Of a DNA stretch of 64,000 nucleotides, positions 62,357-64,000 are shown in pieces; positions within the stretch are counted from its first letter, which is position 1, and every line of letters starts with the position of its first letter. A program made the translations under genes and the position numbers. Location of the stretch: NCBI GenBank assembly GCA_018675575.1, contig JABGXW010000091.1, forward strand, positions 1 through 64,000, written 5' to 3'. The notes beneath the pieces were generated by a model, which did no database searches, had not been told where the DNA came from, and was given only the letters and a program-made list of their open reading frames with translations. The stretch is from Bacteriovoracaceae bacterium (GTDB taxonomy: Bacteria; Bdellovibrionota; Bacteriovoracia; Bacteriovoracales; Bacteriovoracaceae).

Positions 62357-63768
62357 AAGTTGCAATTGACTTAGATCATACTCTTTTAGATTATTCACCT
62401 GTCATTCCCCAAGTGGTGACGGAACTAAACTTGCCTGCTTCTCTTAATGAAAAATCACAACTCAAATCATACATAAAAGACAATACTGACTCATGGCCAA
62501 GTCTATGGATCAAAGCACAAGGTTTGATGTATGGAAAGTTTATTCATAAAGCTAAATTCTATGAAAATGCTATCGAAACAATAAACAGTTTCATTTTGCA
62601 AGGCATCACTGTTGAAATCGTTTCTCATAAATCAAAAGTCAGTTATTGCAAACAATATTTGTTGCAAGATCTTGCAACTGAAAATATTTGCAATCAGAAA
62701 TATTTATCAGAACTGCCCATAAAATACTGTGAAACAAAAGAAGATAAAATTCAATATTTAAAAAATAATAATTTCACTATCGTTATTGATGATTTACAAG
62801 ATATTTTAAAAAGTATTGCTGACGAAAAAAGGTTACCAATACATTTTACAAATGAACTCTCTCCCTTCCTCAAAAGTTCAGAGTGGGAAATAATAAAAAA
62901 TATCATCCTGACTTTAAAAGAAATTGAAACACCTGCAATGATTTTTAATACCCTCTCATCAAAAATCATTCAAACCATTAATGGTGATGAATATTTTTTA
63001 AAAGTTTTTAATGATTCTCAAAGATATTTACGTGAAAAAGATGCTCTCATTCTGTTAGATGATTCATTTAACTCCCCTGAGGTTTTGAGCGCTATGAACA
63101 ATGTGATTATGACAAAGGGTATACAACTAAATACATATCCTAGATTTGATGATAAGTTCCTCACATTATTTCAAGAAGTAATGACATCATTTTTAAAATC
63201 TAAAATTATCCACAAAACTACAAATCATACCCATACTCATAATGATTATTTTAATAATATTGAAAAACGCCTTTTAAGCATCAAAGACAAAAATATTAAA
63301 GATAAATGCAATGAATTATTACAAGAACTCATTTCAATTTACCCTGAAAACCTAGCTCCAAAGATTAACATTTCCTATTGCTATCCAGATCTCTACAAGG
63401 GAAATTTAAAACTAGACAACAAAAGTCAGTTAATATTACTTGATTTTGAGTCAATGGGATTAGGCGACCCTGCAAGATCATTTTTAAATTGTGTCCACCA
63501 TATGGAACATGAAGTCGAGCTTGATGAAATAGATACAGTCTACCAAGCATTTACTAAAATATATCCTAATGACAAAGACCTCTTAGAAAGAATATTATTC
63601 TATTACAACATTATTGCCTTGGAATGGATTTGTATTTATTATAATTATTCTGGAGATCAAAAAAAGACGTCGCATCTTTTGAATGAATTTGAGAATAAGA
63701 TGTCAAATCATCAAAAGTGTTTTTCATGGAAAGAGGAAATTTATCAAAGACTTTCAAATAAAATGTAA
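62353..63768 (+). CDS. HAD phosphatase-like plus APH-like kinase fusion protein
   Basis: Residues 1-~185 carry HAD motifs: DLDHT (6-10, nucleophile D6), the SHKS serine near 91, and acidic IDD (145-147). Residues ~195-471 look like an aminoglycoside/choline-kinase fold: FLKVF (K217), catalytic CYPDLYKGN (D346, N351) and metal LLDFE (D364) followed by GDPARS. Both active sites look intact. A single protein with a phosphatase-like and a kinase domain, in a sugar operon, could swap phosphate positions on a sugar. I do not know this fusion. ATGA overlap with the SDR gene couples them. Confidence 0.72.
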   Translation: MKVAIDLDHTLLDYSPVIPQVVTELNLPASLNEKSQLKSYIKDNTDSWPSLWIKAQGLMYGKFIHKAKFYENAIETINSFILQGITVEIVSHKSKVSYCKQYLLQDLATENICNQKYLSELPIKYCETKEDKIQYLKNNNFTIVIDDLQDILKSIADEKRLPIHFTNELSPFLKSSEWEIIKNIILTLKEIETPAMIFNTLSSKIIQTINGDEYFLKVFNDSQRYLREKDALILLDDSFNSPEVLSAMNNVIMTKGIQLNTYPRFDDKFLTLFQEVMTSFLKSKIIHKTTNHTHTHNDYFNNIEKRLLSIKDKNIKDKCNELLQELISIYPENLAPKINISYCYPDLYKGNLKLDNKSQLILLDFESMGLGDPARSFLNCVHHMEHEVELDEIDTVYQAFTKIYPNDKDLLERILFYYNIIALEWICIYYNYSGDQKKTSHLLNEFENKMSNHQKCFSWKEEIYQRLSNKM

Positions 63769-64000
63769 AGAAATTAGAATTGAAATTCTAGATCTCTTTG
63801 AAAAAGGCGAAAGAGGTCATCTCCCTTCAGCCTATTCTTTAGTCGAGATTTTAGTGACTCTCTATTTTTACCACTCTAAAATTACACCCCGAAATTATCA
63901 CCAATCCGACAAAATATTACTGAGCAAAGGACATGGTTGCATGGCGCTTTATTCCATTCTTTCTGATTTAGGATTTATCGATAAAAAGGAATATCTCTTA
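63743..64000 (+). CDS. Second transketolase, N-terminal part (cut by window edge)
   Basis: The frame reads KEIRIEILDLFEKGERGHLP, then SLVEILVTLYFYHSKI and ILLSKGHGCMALYSILSDLG. This aligns with the start of the split transketolase at 56.3 kb (HVTSSLSCVEILVTLYYKG). No ATG, GTG or TTG is available in frame between the upstream in-frame stop (63695) and the conserved region, so the start is uncertain. AAGAGGAAA (63731-63739) precedes an ATC. An ATG at 63726 is out of frame. Confidence 0.7.
   Translation, partial: MKDFQIKCKEIRIEILDLFEKGERGHLPSAYSLVEILVTLYFYHSKITPRNYHQSDKILLSKGHGCMALYSILSDLGFIDKKEYLL

Noticed and set aside
1-64000. CRISPR arrays, insertion sequences, integrases and tRNA genes
   Set aside because: I saw no regularly spaced repeats, transposase or integrase frames, or convincing tRNA cloverleaf in the window.

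Overview
The window is AT-rich DNA from a Gram-negative bacterium. It encodes LolA, TolC and RND export proteins, several lipoproteins and a surface-sugar locus. RNase Y sits beside zapA and ftsY, the genes overlap tightly, and there are many small exported proteins of unknown family. Together these suggest the Bdellovibrio-like predators, most likely the Bacteriovorax/Halobacteriovorax group. That placement is an inference from style and gene content, because no ribosomal RNA is present.

Positions 1-48 kb are mostly housekeeping. In order: the end of an unknown gene; rbgA with a dead VOC-family fragment upstream; an aroC-aroB-aroA shikimate operon; a coiled-coil zinc-ribbon gene overlapping the 3' end of an RND pump/TolC pair; the RNase P RNA; mutY. 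Next comes a small accessory locus with an HTH regulator, a secreted VWA-like protein and a divergent pentapeptide-repeat gene, followed by two exported proteins and nadC-nadB. A ComEC-like fragment, a fused branched-chain 2-oxoacid dehydrogenase E1, a beta-barrel protein and leucine dehydrogenase follow. After these come a ferredoxin, a thioredoxin-reductase-like flavoprotein with a CNNM/CorC transporter, and a seven-gene ftsY-zapA-fau-rny operon ending in three unknown membrane or zinc-ribbon genes. Then come epmA, a sigma-54 response regulator with an adjoining 63-residue histidine-kinase-like hairpin, a 1181-residue lipoprotein, rimO, a lytic transglycosylase, lolA and smc.

Positions 48.7-64 kb are a surface-carbohydrate locus. 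A rightward run (48.7-58.0 kb) carries a GHMP sugar kinase, a sugar-phosphate nucleotidyltransferase, a multi-membrane protein, a PhyH-type oxygenase, a DegT aminotransferase, a B12/radical-SAM enzyme, an RmlC-like epimerase and a split transketolase. A leftward run (61.3-58.0 kb) carries a 2OG-Fe(II) oxygenase, an LIC12192-like protein, a second DegT enzyme, a WbuC-like cupin and a methyltransferase. A third rightward run (61.35 kb to the edge) has an SDR epimerase, a HAD/kinase fusion and the start of a second transketolase. The repeated enzyme classes (two DegT, two non-haem iron oxygenases, two transketolases) suggest assembly of one or more unusual nucleotide-activated sugars, possibly with carbon added by transketolase chemistry. 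This is the most likely home of an undescribed pathway in the window.

The strongest non-coding signals are rnpB, two terminators, the regulatory region with paired TATGCAATT motifs near 13.1 kb, and a structured leader with a possible 29-codon peptide upstream of the sigma-54 regulator.
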